The notes below the pieces were generated by a model that made no database searches, had not been told where the DNA came from, and was given only the letters and a program-made list of their open reading frames with translations. A DNA stretch of 64,000 nucleotides from Acidovorax_G lacteus (GTDB lineage: Bacteria; Pseudomonadota; Gammaproteobacteria; Burkholderiales; Burkholderiaceae_C): NCBI RefSeq assembly GCF_039540375.1, contig NZ_BAABEX010000009.1, forward strand, positions 1-64,000, written 5' to 3'. This document shows, piece by piece, positions 1-7,540 of the stretch; the first letter of the stretch is position 1; each line of letters opens with the position of its first letter. The translations under genes and the position numbers were made by a program.

Positions 1-476
1 CCGCCCCGCGCCCTGCGCTCCTCGTCGCAGCCGAGGGGCCAGAGGGGTCGGCTGCTGCTGCGCAGTGACGCCGACTCCGGGCGCACCACGACCATCGACG
101 TTGGAAAACTGCGGAGCGGTGGTGCCCCCGTTGGGCCGAGCGCAGCGATGGCCCGCCCCCACCCCTTCAGGATGCGCCGAGGAGCGCAGCGCCTGGGGTG
201 GCCTGCGTGCCGCAGGACACGCAGGCTTGGTCCTCTAGCTCGCCGCATTTGTCCGAACGCAGCGCTGCAAGCGCGAAGTGAGTTATGCGGCGCACCCCAG
301 GCGCGAGCACCGCAGGTTGCCCCAGACGCACTCCCGTGCGTCTGGGGTCGCAGCCTGTAGGGTCGCCTTTCTTTTGCCTCCTTTTCTTTGGCGAAGCAAA
401 GAAAAGGAGGTCGGCCGCCGGGCCGAGACCCGGTTCCGGCACGCGACACACCCCAGCGGCAAACTACAAACAACAG
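1..476. repeat. Non-coding dispersed repeat region with long hairpin
   Basis: No convincing gene is visible in this stretch. It contains a perfect inverted repeat: 14-base arms at 377-390 and 397-410 around a 6-base loop (GCGAAG), giving a very stable hairpin, flanked by 'ggccgccgggccgagacc'. Low-complexity GC-rich DNA with small palindromes (for example GACGCAC around 328-345) precedes it. Short reading frames on both strands here have no recognisable protein character. From family knowledge, near-identical hairpin blocks recur many times in Comamonadaceae genomes; that this is one of them is an inference from memory. It lies downstream of ispH, so it could also act in 3'-end formation. Confidence 0.6.
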
Positions 477-490
477 ACCAAAACGCTATG

Positions 491-528
491 ACTTTGATAG
501 CTGCTCGTGCTTACCCAGAAAGCACGAG
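491..528. repeat. Dispersed short repeat with inverted arms (copy 1)
   Basis: Reads TGATAGCTGCTCGTGCTT followed by a 7-base loop and AAGCACGAG; the 9-base arms are at 504-512 and 520-528. It lies just downstream of the ispH stop codon. The same core recurs at 4690, 24235, 37886, 42876, 47549 and 63703, with a degenerate copy inside metG. Confidence 0.75.
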
Positions 529-542
529 TAACCCAAAACCCT

Positions 543-1529
543 TCAAGCCCCCGTCTCCGGCGACCGCTCCCGCAACTCCAGCCCCGTCACCGCATCGATC
601 TTCAACCCCTTGGGCAGCGGAAACTTCACCGTCTCCTCGATGCCGTCCATGCTGCGCACCGACACCGCGCCCAACGCCTTGATGCGCTCGATCACCTGCT
701 TGACCAGGATTTCGGGGGCCGAAGCGCCCGCCGTCAGCCCCACGCGGGCCACGCCCATGAACCATTCGGAGCGCAGTTCGTCGGCGCTGTCCACCATGTA
801 GGCGGTTGTGCCCAGTTTGGCGGCCAGTTCGCGCAGGCGGTTGCTGTTGGAGCTGGTGGGGCTGCCCACCACGATCACCAGGTCCACCTGGCGGCTCAGC
901 AGTTTGACGGCGTCCTGTCGGTTCTGCGTGGCGTAGCAGATGTCCTGTTGCTTGGGCTCGCGCACCTGCGGAAAGCGCTGGCGCACGGCCGCCAGGATCT
1001 CGGCCGCGTCGTCCACCGACAGCGTGGTCTGCGTGACCACGGCGAGCTTGGCCGTCTGCCCGGGCTGCACGCGGGCCACATCGGCCACGTCTTCCACCAG
1101 GTGGATGCCCGAGTCGAGCTGGCCCATGGTGCCCTCCACCTCGGGGTGGCCCTTGTGGCCGATCATGATGAATTCGTAGCCTTCCTTGGCGAGCTTGGCC
1201 ACCTCGACGTGCACCTTGCTCACCAGCGGGCAGGTGGCGTCAAAGATCGAGAACCCGCGCGCCTGGGCTTCTTCCTGCACGGCGCGGCTCACGCCGTGGG
1301 CGCTGAAAACCAGCGTAGCGCCGGGCGGCACGTCGGCCAGGTCTTCGATGAAGATGGCGCCCTTGGCCTTGAGGTCGTTGACCACGTAGGTGTTGTGCAC
1401 GATTTCGTGGCGCACGTAGATCGGCGCGCCGAACTTCTGCAGTGCGCGCTCGACGATCTCGATGGCGCGGTCCACCCCGGCGCAAAAGCCTCGGGGTTCG
1501 GCCAGCAGGATCTCCTGGGGATGGTTCAT
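543..1529 (-). CDS. ispH: 4-hydroxy-3-methylbut-2-enyl diphosphate reductase
   Basis: This cytosolic iron-sulfur enzyme performs the last step of the non-mevalonate isoprenoid pathway, reducing HMBPP to IPP and DMAPP. The 328-residue protein is slightly longer than the E. coli enzyme. It opens with LLAEPRGFCAGVDRAI and has the three cluster cysteines at C16, C100 and C198, plus the conserved HEIVHN, FSAHG, GHKGHPEVEGTMGQ and VVGSPTSSNSNRL motifs. The start is the ATG preceding NHPQEILLAEP, placing C16 at the usual distance. It follows fkpB on the same strand with about 80 bases between them, the order also found in E. coli, so co-transcription is likely. Confidence 0.97.
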   Translation of the reverse strand: MNHPQEILLAEPRGFCAGVDRAIEIVERALQKFGAPIYVRHEIVHNTYVVNDLKAKGAIFIEDLADVPPGATLVFSAHGVSRAVQEEAQARGFSIFDATCPLVSKVHVEVAKLAKEGYEFIMIGHKGHPEVEGTMGQLDSGIHLVEDVADVARVQPGQTAKLAVVTQTTLSVDDAAEILAAVRQRFPQVREPKQQDICYATQNRQDAVKLLSRQVDLVIVVGSPTSSNSNRLRELAAKLGTTAYMVDSADELRSEWFMGVARVGLTAGASAPEILVKQVIERIKALGAVSVRSMDGIEETVKFPLPKGLKIDAVTGLELRERSPETGA

Positions 1530-1611
1530 AGGGAATGTTCCTCACGCTGGCGGCGGCCAGCAGCGTTGACGGCAGGCAGTGCGGGGTGGCCGCGCGGCGG
1601 CACCCGGCGCA

Positions 1612-2076
1612 TCACAGCACGCCGATGATCTGCACCTCGAACGTGACGGGCTGGCCCGCCAGCGGGTGGTTGAAGTCGAACAGCACTGCGCCGTCGCCCC
1701 GCACCTGCTGCACCGCCCCGGCGTAGCTGCCCAGACCGTCGGGCGTGGGAAACTGCACCACATCGCCCACCTGGTACTGCTCGTGCGGGTCGCCCAGCTC
1801 GTTCAGCAGCTTGCGCGCCACCCACTGCACCATGTCGGGGTTGCGCTCGCCAAAGGCCTCGCCTGCGGCCAGCGTGAAGGTGCTGCGCGTGCCTTCGGCC
1901 AGGCCCAGCAGGCGCTGCTCCATCGCAGGCGACAGCTCGCCCGTGCCCAGCGACAGCGTGGCGGGCTTGTCGGTGAAGGTGTTGATCACGTCGCCCGCAG
2001 GGCCGGCCAGCCGGTAGTGCAAGGTGAGGAAGGAGCCCGGCTGAACGGTGGGAAGGGGGGTGGCGTCAGAGGTCAT
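1612..2076 (-). CDS. fkpB: FKBP-type peptidyl-prolyl cis-trans isomerase (SlpA/FkpB-like)
   Basis: A 154-residue protein of the SlpA/FkpB family, cytosolic FKBP-fold isomerases with an inserted IF chaperone flap. The N-terminal half shows the family signature: a beta strand (SFLTLHYRLA), DVINTF, then PATLSLGTGELSPAMEQRLLGLAEG. The middle (FGERNPDMVQWV) is the usual insertion, and DFNHPLAGQPVTFEVQI closes the FKBP core. The ATG before TSDATPLPTVQPGS is chosen because upstream in-frame sequence is antisense to radC and has no family similarity. Its neighbour ispH is the conserved partner, so the two probably form an operon. Activity is inferred from the family. Confidence 0.93.
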   Translation of the reverse strand: MTSDATPLPTVQPGSFLTLHYRLAGPAGDVINTFTDKPATLSLGTGELSPAMEQRLLGLAEGTRSTFTLAAGEAFGERNPDMVQWVARKLLNELGDPHEQYQVGDVVQFPTPDGLGSYAGAVQQVRGDGAVLFDFNHPLAGQPVTFEVQIIGVL

Positions 2077-2199
2077 GCAAGTCCCGATAAACTGGGCCCG
2101 ATTGTAGAAAACCGGCCATGGCCCCGGGCCGCGCCGGTCAAGCCCTGCCGCAGGCGGCCCCCCTGCCCTGCCACCCTCCCACTGCACGCCCGCCGCCCC

Positions 2200-2913
2200 A
2201 TGCCCCTCAAAGACCTGCCTGCCGATGCCCAGCCGCGCGAGAAGCTGCTTGCGCGCGGCCCGGCAGCGCTGGCCGATGCGGAGCTGCTGGCCATCCTGCT
2301 GCGCACGGGCCTGGCGGGCAAGGGCGTGTTGGCGCTGGCCGAAGAGCTGCTGGCCCCGCCCTGCACCGACCCGGCCACGGGCCGCCCGGCGGGCGGCTTT
2401 GGCGGCATTGCCGGGCTGCTGCACGCAAGCGCGGCCGATCTCGCCCGCATCAAGGGCCTGGGCCCGGCCAAGCGGGCCGAGCTGGTGGCGGTGCTCGAAC
2501 TCGCCCGCCGTGCCCTGGCCCAGCAGTTGCAAGAGCGCACCGTGTTCGACGCACCCGAGACCGTGAAGCACTACCTGCAGCTGCATCTGGCGGCCAAGGG
2601 GCACGAGGTGTTTGCGGTGCTGTTCCTCGACAGCCAGCACCGGCTGCTGGCGCTGGAAGAGCTGTTCCGCGGCACGCTCACGCAGACCAGCGTGTACCCG
2701 CGCGAGGTGGTGCTGCGCGCCCTGCACCACCAGGCTGCGGCCGTGGTGCTGGCCCACAACCACCCCAGCGGCAGCGTGCAGCCCAGCCGCGCCGACGAGG
2801 CGCTGACGCAGACCCTCAAGACCACGCTGGCGCTGGTGGACGTGCGCGTGCTCGACCACGTAATCGTCGGCCCCGGCCAGGCGCTGTCGATGGCTGAGCA
2901 GGGCCTGCTGTGA
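2200..2913 (+). CDS. radC: RadC family JAMM/MPN-domain protein
   Basis: A 237-residue RadC/YicR-like protein. The N-terminal part (PREKLLARGPAALADAELLAILLRTG) is the UPF0758 N domain, followed by a helix-hairpin-helix (IKGLGPAKRAEL). The C-terminal MPN domain carries the full JAMM zinc motif HNHPSGSVQPSRAD, with H186 and H188 as metal ligands. The family's supposed role in DNA repair is poorly supported, so the true function is unknown. The ATG at PLKDLPADAQPREK matches the family N-terminus, and the frame upstream of it is antisense to fkpB. It is divergent from fkpB/ispH; the 123 bases between them presumably hold both promoters. The Smr gene starts 13 bases downstream. Confidence 0.93.
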   Translation: MPLKDLPADAQPREKLLARGPAALADAELLAILLRTGLAGKGVLALAEELLAPPCTDPATGRPAGGFGGIAGLLHASAADLARIKGLGPAKRAELVAVLELARRALAQQLQERTVFDAPETVKHYLQLHLAAKGHEVFAVLFLDSQHRLLALEELFRGTLTQTSVYPREVVLRALHHQAAAVVLAHNHPSGSVQPSRADEALTQTLKTTLALVDVRVLDHVIVGPGQALSMAEQGLL

Positions 2914-2926
2914 CGGGGCGCGCTGC

Positions 2927-3658
2927 ATGACCGCCCCCCGCCGCCCTCCCCTGCCGCCCGCTGCGGCTGCGCCCACAGCCACGGCCACTGCCACCGCCAC
3001 GGGCCTGGTCGTTCACTCGCTGCAAGACCTCAAGGCCGTGCGCAAGCGCATGGCCCAGCAGCGCGAAGCCGCCCTGGCCACCGAAAAGGCGCGCCGCGCC
3101 GAGGAAGAACGCCAGCGCAACGCCCACCGTCTGTTCGAGCTGGCCGTGGGCCCGGTGCAGCGCCTGCGCACGCGCAACACCGTGGAGCACGCGCTGCCCC
3201 AACCCGCACCCGTGGCCGTGCAGCAGCAACTGGACGACCAGCGCGTGCTGCTGGAATCGATCAGCGACGACTTCGACGTGAGCACCCTGCTGGAGACTGA
3301 CGAGGCCCTGAGCTACCGGCGCCCCGGCGTAGGCCCCGACATCACGCGCCGCCTGCGCCGTGGCGAATGGACGCTGCAGGCGCAGCTCGACCTGCACGGC
3401 CTGCGCACCGACGAGGCGCGCGAGGCGCTGGGCCAGTTCCTGCGCGACGCGCAAAAGCAGGGCAAACGCTGCGTGCGCATCGTGCACGGCAAGGGCCTGG
3501 GCTCTCCGGGCAAGAGCCCGGTGCTCAAAGGCCGCGTGCACAGCTGGCTGGTGCAAAAGAACGAGGTGCTGGCCTTTGTGCAGGCGCGCGGCGACGAGGG
3601 CGGCGCCGGGGCGCTGGTGGTGCTGCTGCGCTCGGCGCGCAAGATGCAGGCGCGCTGA
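2927..3658 (+). CDS. Smr-domain protein (SmrA/SmrB-like putative nuclease)
   Basis: A 243-residue protein with a low-complexity Pro/Ala/Thr N-terminus, a charged predicted helix (about residues 25-75) and a C-terminal Smr domain. The domain shows the core LDLHGLRTDEAREALGQFL, then CVRIVHGKGLGSPGKSPVLKGRVHSWL. LDLHG and HGKG are the diagnostic Smr motifs. Smr domains occur at the C-terminus of MutS2 and as stand-alone endonucleases; E. coli SmrB cleaves mRNA at collided ribosomes. This protein has the stand-alone layout, so an RNA- or DNA-cleaving role is plausible but not shown. It begins 13 bases after radC and probably shares its transcript. Confidence 0.9.
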   Translation: MTAPRRPPLPPAAAAPTATATATATGLVVHSLQDLKAVRKRMAQQREAALATEKARRAEEERQRNAHRLFELAVGPVQRLRTRNTVEHALPQPAPVAVQQQLDDQRVLLESISDDFDVSTLLETDEALSYRRPGVGPDITRRLRRGEWTLQAQLDLHGLRTDEAREALGQFLRDAQKQGKRCVRIVHGKGLGSPGKSPVLKGRVHSWLVQKNEVLAFVQARGDEGGAGALVVLLRSARKMQAR

Positions 3659-3706
3659 ACCGCGCCGCCAGACCCCGCACACGCAGCGGGCCCGGCCCGG
3701 CGGACG

Positions 3707-4261
3707 TCAGCGGAACAGGTCGGCCAGCGCGTGGTGGCGGGCTTCGTCGATGCCGCGGCGCTGCTCCAGCGCCAGGGCGTGGCGCGAGCGGGGCGCGATC
3801 CAGGCGAACGGACGGCGGTCGTCCGCGAAATCCAGGCGCACCGGCAGCCCCGTGGTGGCGCGATAGGCCTTGAGCGCGTTGGCCAGCACACCGGTCACCG
3901 GCGGCATGCGCTCGGCCCCGCCATCAAAACAGTGCAGCCAGGCGTCGTGCGCGGCCGGTTCCACTTCGACCCACACGCCCCAGCCAAAGAAGTCGTCGCG
4001 GTAGGCGAAGGGCACGGGCAGTACGCAGCGGATGAAGTGGCGCGTGCCGTCCAGGGTGCAAAAGTCGGCGTTGTGGCGCGCGCGGCGGTAGCGCTCCAGG
4101 TAGCCGAGCGCAAACACCGCATCGGGCAGGCCACAGCCGACGTCGGTGAGCAGTTCCTCGTGCCATTCGCCGCAGCCCGCGCAGCGAAAGCCGCTGGGTG
4201 CGGGCTTGCGCGCCACACGGGGCTTTCTGCCCGCGGGTGCCGAAGGATTTCTGGGCGGCAT
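3707..4261 (-). CDS. DUF2199-type protein with N-terminal zinc-ribbon-like cysteines
   Basis: A 184-residue protein of unknown function. After a basic N-terminus (PPRNPSAPAGRKPRVARK) comes a CAGCGEWHEE element resembling half of a zinc ribbon. Then FCTLDGTRHFIRCVLPVPF and FFGWGVWVEV follow, the pattern of the DUF2199 family as I recall it. The ATG is chosen two bases after the stop codon of the upstream globin gene; the reading frame could extend further upstream but would overlap the globin. The tight spacing argues for translational coupling with the globin. No function can be assigned from the sequence. Confidence 0.78.
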   Translation of the reverse strand: MPPRNPSAPAGRKPRVARKPAPSGFRCAGCGEWHEELLTDVGCGLPDAVFALGYLERYRRARHNADFCTLDGTRHFIRCVLPVPFAYRDDFFGWGVWVEVEPAAHDAWLHCFDGGAERMPPVTGVLANALKAYRATTGLPVRLDFADDRRPFAWIAPRSRHALALEQRRGIDEARHHALADLFR

Positions 4262-4263
4262 GC

Positions 4264-4674
4264 TCACCCCCCGCGGTTGCGCATCCAGTCGGCGGTGTTC
4301 ATGAAGCTGGCCTGCAGACGCGTGCGCAAGTCCGCTGGAACGCCGGTTTCGGCCATGGCCTGGTCCATGCAGGCCACCCATTGGTCGCGCTCCAGAATGC
4401 CGATGGAAAACGGCAGGTGCCGCGCCCGCAAGCGCGGGTGGCCGAATCGTTCGATGTAGTAATCCGGCCCGCCGAGCCAGCCGCACAAAAACCAGAACAG
4501 CTTTTGCCGGGCCGAGACCAGGTCGCTGCCGTGCGCGGCGCGCAGCGCGGCATAGCGGGGCTCCAGGTCCATCAGGTCGTAAAAGCGCTCGGTGAGCGCG
4601 CGCACGCGCTCCTCGCCGCCGATCCATTCAAACGGGGTGGTGGGCGAGGCGTCTGGAGTGTCGGAATCGGTCAT
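4264..4674 (-). CDS. Group II truncated hemoglobin
   Basis: A 136-residue 2/2 globin of the GlbO/TrHb2 type, a soluble heme protein thought to bind O2 or NO. Visible hallmarks are FEWIGGEERVRALTERFYDLM (helices A-B), FWFLCGWLGGPDYYIERFGHPRLRARHLPF with the likely proximal histidine in RARHLPF, and RDQWVACMDQAM containing the conserved Trp of helix G. The ATG before TDSDTPDAS is chosen; a TTG three codons upstream is possible. The DUF2199 gene starts two bases after its stop, suggesting an operon. The family links such globins to nitrosative or oxygen stress; which one applies here cannot be told. Confidence 0.92.
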   Translation of the reverse strand: MTDSDTPDASPTTPFEWIGGEERVRALTERFYDLMDLEPRYAALRAAHGSDLVSARQKLFWFLCGWLGGPDYYIERFGHPRLRARHLPFSIGILERDQWVACMDQAMAETGVPADLRTRLQASFMNTADWMRNRGG

Positions 4675-4689
4675 ACAAGCCAAATTGGC

Positions 4690-4733
4690 CGCTCGTGCTT
4701 ACAAATCAAGCACGAGTAGCTATCAAAACAGGA
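4690..4733. repeat. Dispersed short repeat with inverted arms (copy 2)
   Basis: CTCGTGCTT (4692-4700) and AAGCACGAG (4708-4716) form a hairpin, followed by TAGCTATCAAAACAGGAG. It lies immediately upstream of the globin gene, between two minus-strand genes. Same family as the copy at 491. Confidence 0.75.
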
Positions 4734-4848
4734 GCAAACAACCAGAGGACGGCAACCCAGCCTTGCACCCCCGGTGGCCCTTTACAAGCTGTGGCCGGGG
4801 TGCGGGCCTCGGCCCGGCCCCAGCCAGGGCCCGGGATGCAGCCTGGCG

Positions 4849-7434
4849 CTATTCTGCCGCGCGGCGCAAGGTGGCCACCACCGGGCGGCGCAGCACTTCA
4901 CGCAGGCCCCACCAGCCCGCCGCCAGCGCCAGCAGCGCACCAGCCAGGGCCCCGGCCAGCGGCACCCAGGGCGCGGCCGTCCAGGTGAATTCGAACACGT
5001 AGCGCGCCAGGCCCCAGCCCACCGCCACGGCCACGCTGCTGGCCAGAAAGCCCGCCAGCAGGCCCACGCCCAGCAGTTCGGCCCGCTGCACCTGCCGCAG
5101 CAGGCCGGAGCCCGCGCCCACGGCCCGCATGATGGCGAACTCGCGCGCGCGCTCTTCGCGCGTGGCCGTCACGGCCGCAAACAGCACCACCAGCCCCGCG
5201 GCCAGCGTGAAGGCGAACAGGAACTCCACGGCGCGGATCACCTGCTCCAGCACCCGCTGCACCTGGGCGATGGTGGCCGTCATGTCCACGTTGGTGACGT
5301 TCGGAAACTGCCGCACCAGCGCGTTGTCGAAGCCCGCGCTGCCCGTGCCGGAGGGCGCAGCGCCCGTGGCAGGCAGCGGCGGCTGCGCCCCAGCGGGCGG
5401 CCAGACTTCGGGTGCCCGGTAGGCGGCCAGGTAGGTCAGCGGCACGCCTTCCATCTGCGCCACCGGGAACATCACGAAAAAGTTGGCGCGCATCGAGCCC
5501 CAGTCCACCTTGCGCAGGCTGGTGATGCGCGCTTCGCGCTGCACGCCGCCCATGTCAAAGCGCAGGCGGTCGCCGAGCTTGAGGCCCAGCGTCTCGGCAA
5601 TGCCGTCTTCCACGCTCAGCCCGTCGGCCTCGCCGGGCGTCCAGCGGCCGGCCACCACGGTGTTATGCGGCGGAGCCTGCTCAGCGTGCGAGAGGTTGAA
5701 TTCGCGGTCCACCAGGCGCTTGGCGCGGTCTTCGGTGTAATCGTCCGGGCCCACGGGGCGGTCGTTCACGGCCACGAGGCGGCCGCGGATCATCGGATAC
5801 CAGTCGTAGCGCTGCACGCCCGCGGCCTGCAGCTGCTGCTGGAAGGGCTCGGCCTGCTCGGGCATCACGTTGATGACGAAGCGGTTGGGCGCGTCGGGCG
5901 GCGTGGCCTGCCGCCAGCTGCTGATGAGGTCGGTGCGCAGCAGCACCAGCAGCACCAGCGCCAGCAGGCCCACGGCCAGGCTGCTGACCTGCACCACCGC
6001 ATACACCGGGCGCGCGGCAATCTGCCGCGTGGCCAGCACCAGCCAGCGGGGGGCGGTGGCTTCGTTCACGCTGCGGCGCAGCACCCACACGGCCAGCCAG
6101 CTCAGCGCCGCAAACAGGCCCACTGCGGCGGCAAAGCCACCCACCGCAATCGCCCCCAGGCGCAGGTCGCTGCTCACGGCCAGCAGCAGTGCGGCAAAAC
6201 CGGCCACCCCCAGGCCGAGCACAGCCAGCGACGCCGGGCGCAGCCCGCCCACATCGCGCCGGATCACGCGCAGCGGCGGCACCTGCGCCAGTTGCAGCAC
6301 CGGCGGCAGCCCAAAGGCCACCAGCAGGGTCAGCCCCATGCCCACGCCAAAGGCCACGGGCCAGAGGCTGGGCGCAGGCAGCGACGATTCGACCAGGCCC
6401 GCCAGCAGCAGCACAAAACCATGGTGCACCCCATAGCCCAGTGCCACACCCAGCAGGCTGGCCAAGAGGCCCACCAGCGCAAATTCGGTGATGTAGGCCC
6501 CGGCGATGGTGCGCTGGCTTTGCCCCAGCACGCGCAGCAGGGCCGACGCGTCGAGGTGGTCGGCCGCAAAACTGCGGGCTGCCAGGGCCACGGCCACGGC
6601 CGACAGCAGGGCCGCCAGCAGCGCCACGAGCGAGAGGAATTTCTGCGCACGGTCGAGTGTCTGGCGCATTTCGGGGCGGCCGCTTTCCAGCGATTCCACG
6701 CGCACGCCGTGCACCTCGGGCAGGCGCACCTGGGCGTTGGCCCAGTCGGCAAAGCGGCGCACGGCGCGCTCGTCACCCGCCACGGCAAAGCGGTAGGTCA
6801 GGCGGCTGGCAGGCTGCACGAGGCCGGTGGCGGGCAGGTCCTGGGCGTTCACCATCACGCGGGGCGCGAAGTTCATGAATCCCGCGCCGCGGTCAGGCTC
6901 GATGGTGATCACGGCCGACACGCGCAGGGCGGCGTCGCCCAGCAGCAGGGTGTCGCCCACGGACAGGCCCAGCGCGCCGAGCAGCGGTGCGTCCACCCAC
7001 ACCTGGCCGGGCGCGGGAATGTCTTGCGTGGCCGCGTCGGGCGCGCCGGGCTGCGGCGCAATGCGCACCGTGCCGCGCAGCGGATAGCCGGGCTCCACGC
7101 TCTTGAGGGCCACGAGCCGTGCACCGCCGCCCTGCGCATCGGGCGCGCGCGCCATGGTCGGAAAGCTCAGCGTGGTCACGGCCTGCAGGCCCTGCTGGCG
7201 CGCCTGCTCCACAAAACTGGCGGGCGTGGGGTTGTCGCTGGCCACCACGGCATCGCCGCCCAGCATCTGCAGAGCGTCGCGCTGCAGGCCGCCCTGCAGG
7301 CGGTCGGCAAAAAAGCCGACCGAGGTCAACGCACCCACGGCCAGGGTCACAGCCACGATCAGCAGGCGCAGCTCGCCCGCGCGCAGGTCGCGCAGCAGGG
7401 TGCGCCAGCCCAGTCTGAAAAACGAAGGGGTCAT
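4849..7434 (-). CDS. FtsX-type ABC transporter permease (YbbP-like), no adjacent ATPase
   Basis: An 861-residue integral membrane protein. It starts with FFRLGWRTLLRDLRAGELRLL and a first transmembrane helix (LLIVAVTLAVGALTSVGFFA), followed by a long extracytoplasmic MacB-PCD-like region. Clustered helices come next, then a second soluble region and a C-terminal FtsX block (LFAFTLAAGLVVLFAAV, EFAIMRAVGAG). This is the double FtsX layout of YbbP and LolE-like permeases. Such permeases normally work with a YbbA-type ATPase, but none is encoded on either side (upstream is a C13 peptidase, downstream the globin). The ATG before TPSFFRLG is preferred over one four codons upstream. The substrate is unknown; export of lipids or peptides is a family-based guess. 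Confidence 0.88.
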   Translation of the reverse strand: MTPSFFRLGWRTLLRDLRAGELRLLIVAVTLAVGALTSVGFFADRLQGGLQRDALQMLGGDAVVASDNPTPASFVEQARQQGLQAVTTLSFPTMARAPDAQGGGARLVALKSVEPGYPLRGTVRIAPQPGAPDAATQDIPAPGQVWVDAPLLGALGLSVGDTLLLGDAALRVSAVITIEPDRGAGFMNFAPRVMVNAQDLPATGLVQPASRLTYRFAVAGDERAVRRFADWANAQVRLPEVHGVRVESLESGRPEMRQTLDRAQKFLSLVALLAALLSAVAVALAARSFAADHLDASALLRVLGQSQRTIAGAYITEFALVGLLASLLGVALGYGVHHGFVLLLAGLVESSLPAPSLWPVAFGVGMGLTLLVAFGLPPVLQLAQVPPLRVIRRDVGGLRPASLAVLGLGVAGFAALLLAVSSDLRLGAIAVGGFAAAVGLFAALSWLAVWVLRRSVNEATAPRWLVLATRQIAARPVYAVVQVSSLAVGLLALVLLVLLRTDLISSWRQATPPDAPNRFVINVMPEQAEPFQQQLQAAGVQRYDWYPMIRGRLVAVNDRPVGPDDYTEDRAKRLVDREFNLSHAEQAPPHNTVVAGRWTPGEADGLSVEDGIAETLGLKLGDRLRFDMGGVQREARITSLRKVDWGSMRANFFVMFPVAQMEGVPLTYLAAYRAPEVWPPAGAQPPLPATGAAPSGTGSAGFDNALVRQFPNVTNVDMTATIAQVQRVLEQVIRAVEFLFAFTLAAGLVVLFAAVTATREERAREFAIMRAVGAGSGLLRQVQRAELLGVGLLAGFLASSVAVAVGWGLARYVFEFTWTAAPWVPLAGALAGALLALAAGWWGLREVLRRPVVATLRRAAE

Positions 7435-7540
7435 GGGCCGCACCATAGCGCAAAGCCCGACGTCTGGCCGCGCCTGGGGACTTGTGCACCCGGGCCAGCC
7501 GGGCCAGCACCCTGCCTGCCCCGGGCGCTGGCGCGCGCTT

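Noticed and set aside
167..451. Possible small protein of 94 residues on the minus strand
   Set aside because: It lies in the hairpin repeat block and includes the arms; amino-acid pattern is repeat-derived and not a recognisable protein.
507..1628. Long open frame of 373 codons on the plus strand opposite ispH
   Set aside because: It is a shadow of ispH; composition is His/Leu/Arg-rich, as expected from antisense GC-rich DNA, with no domain.
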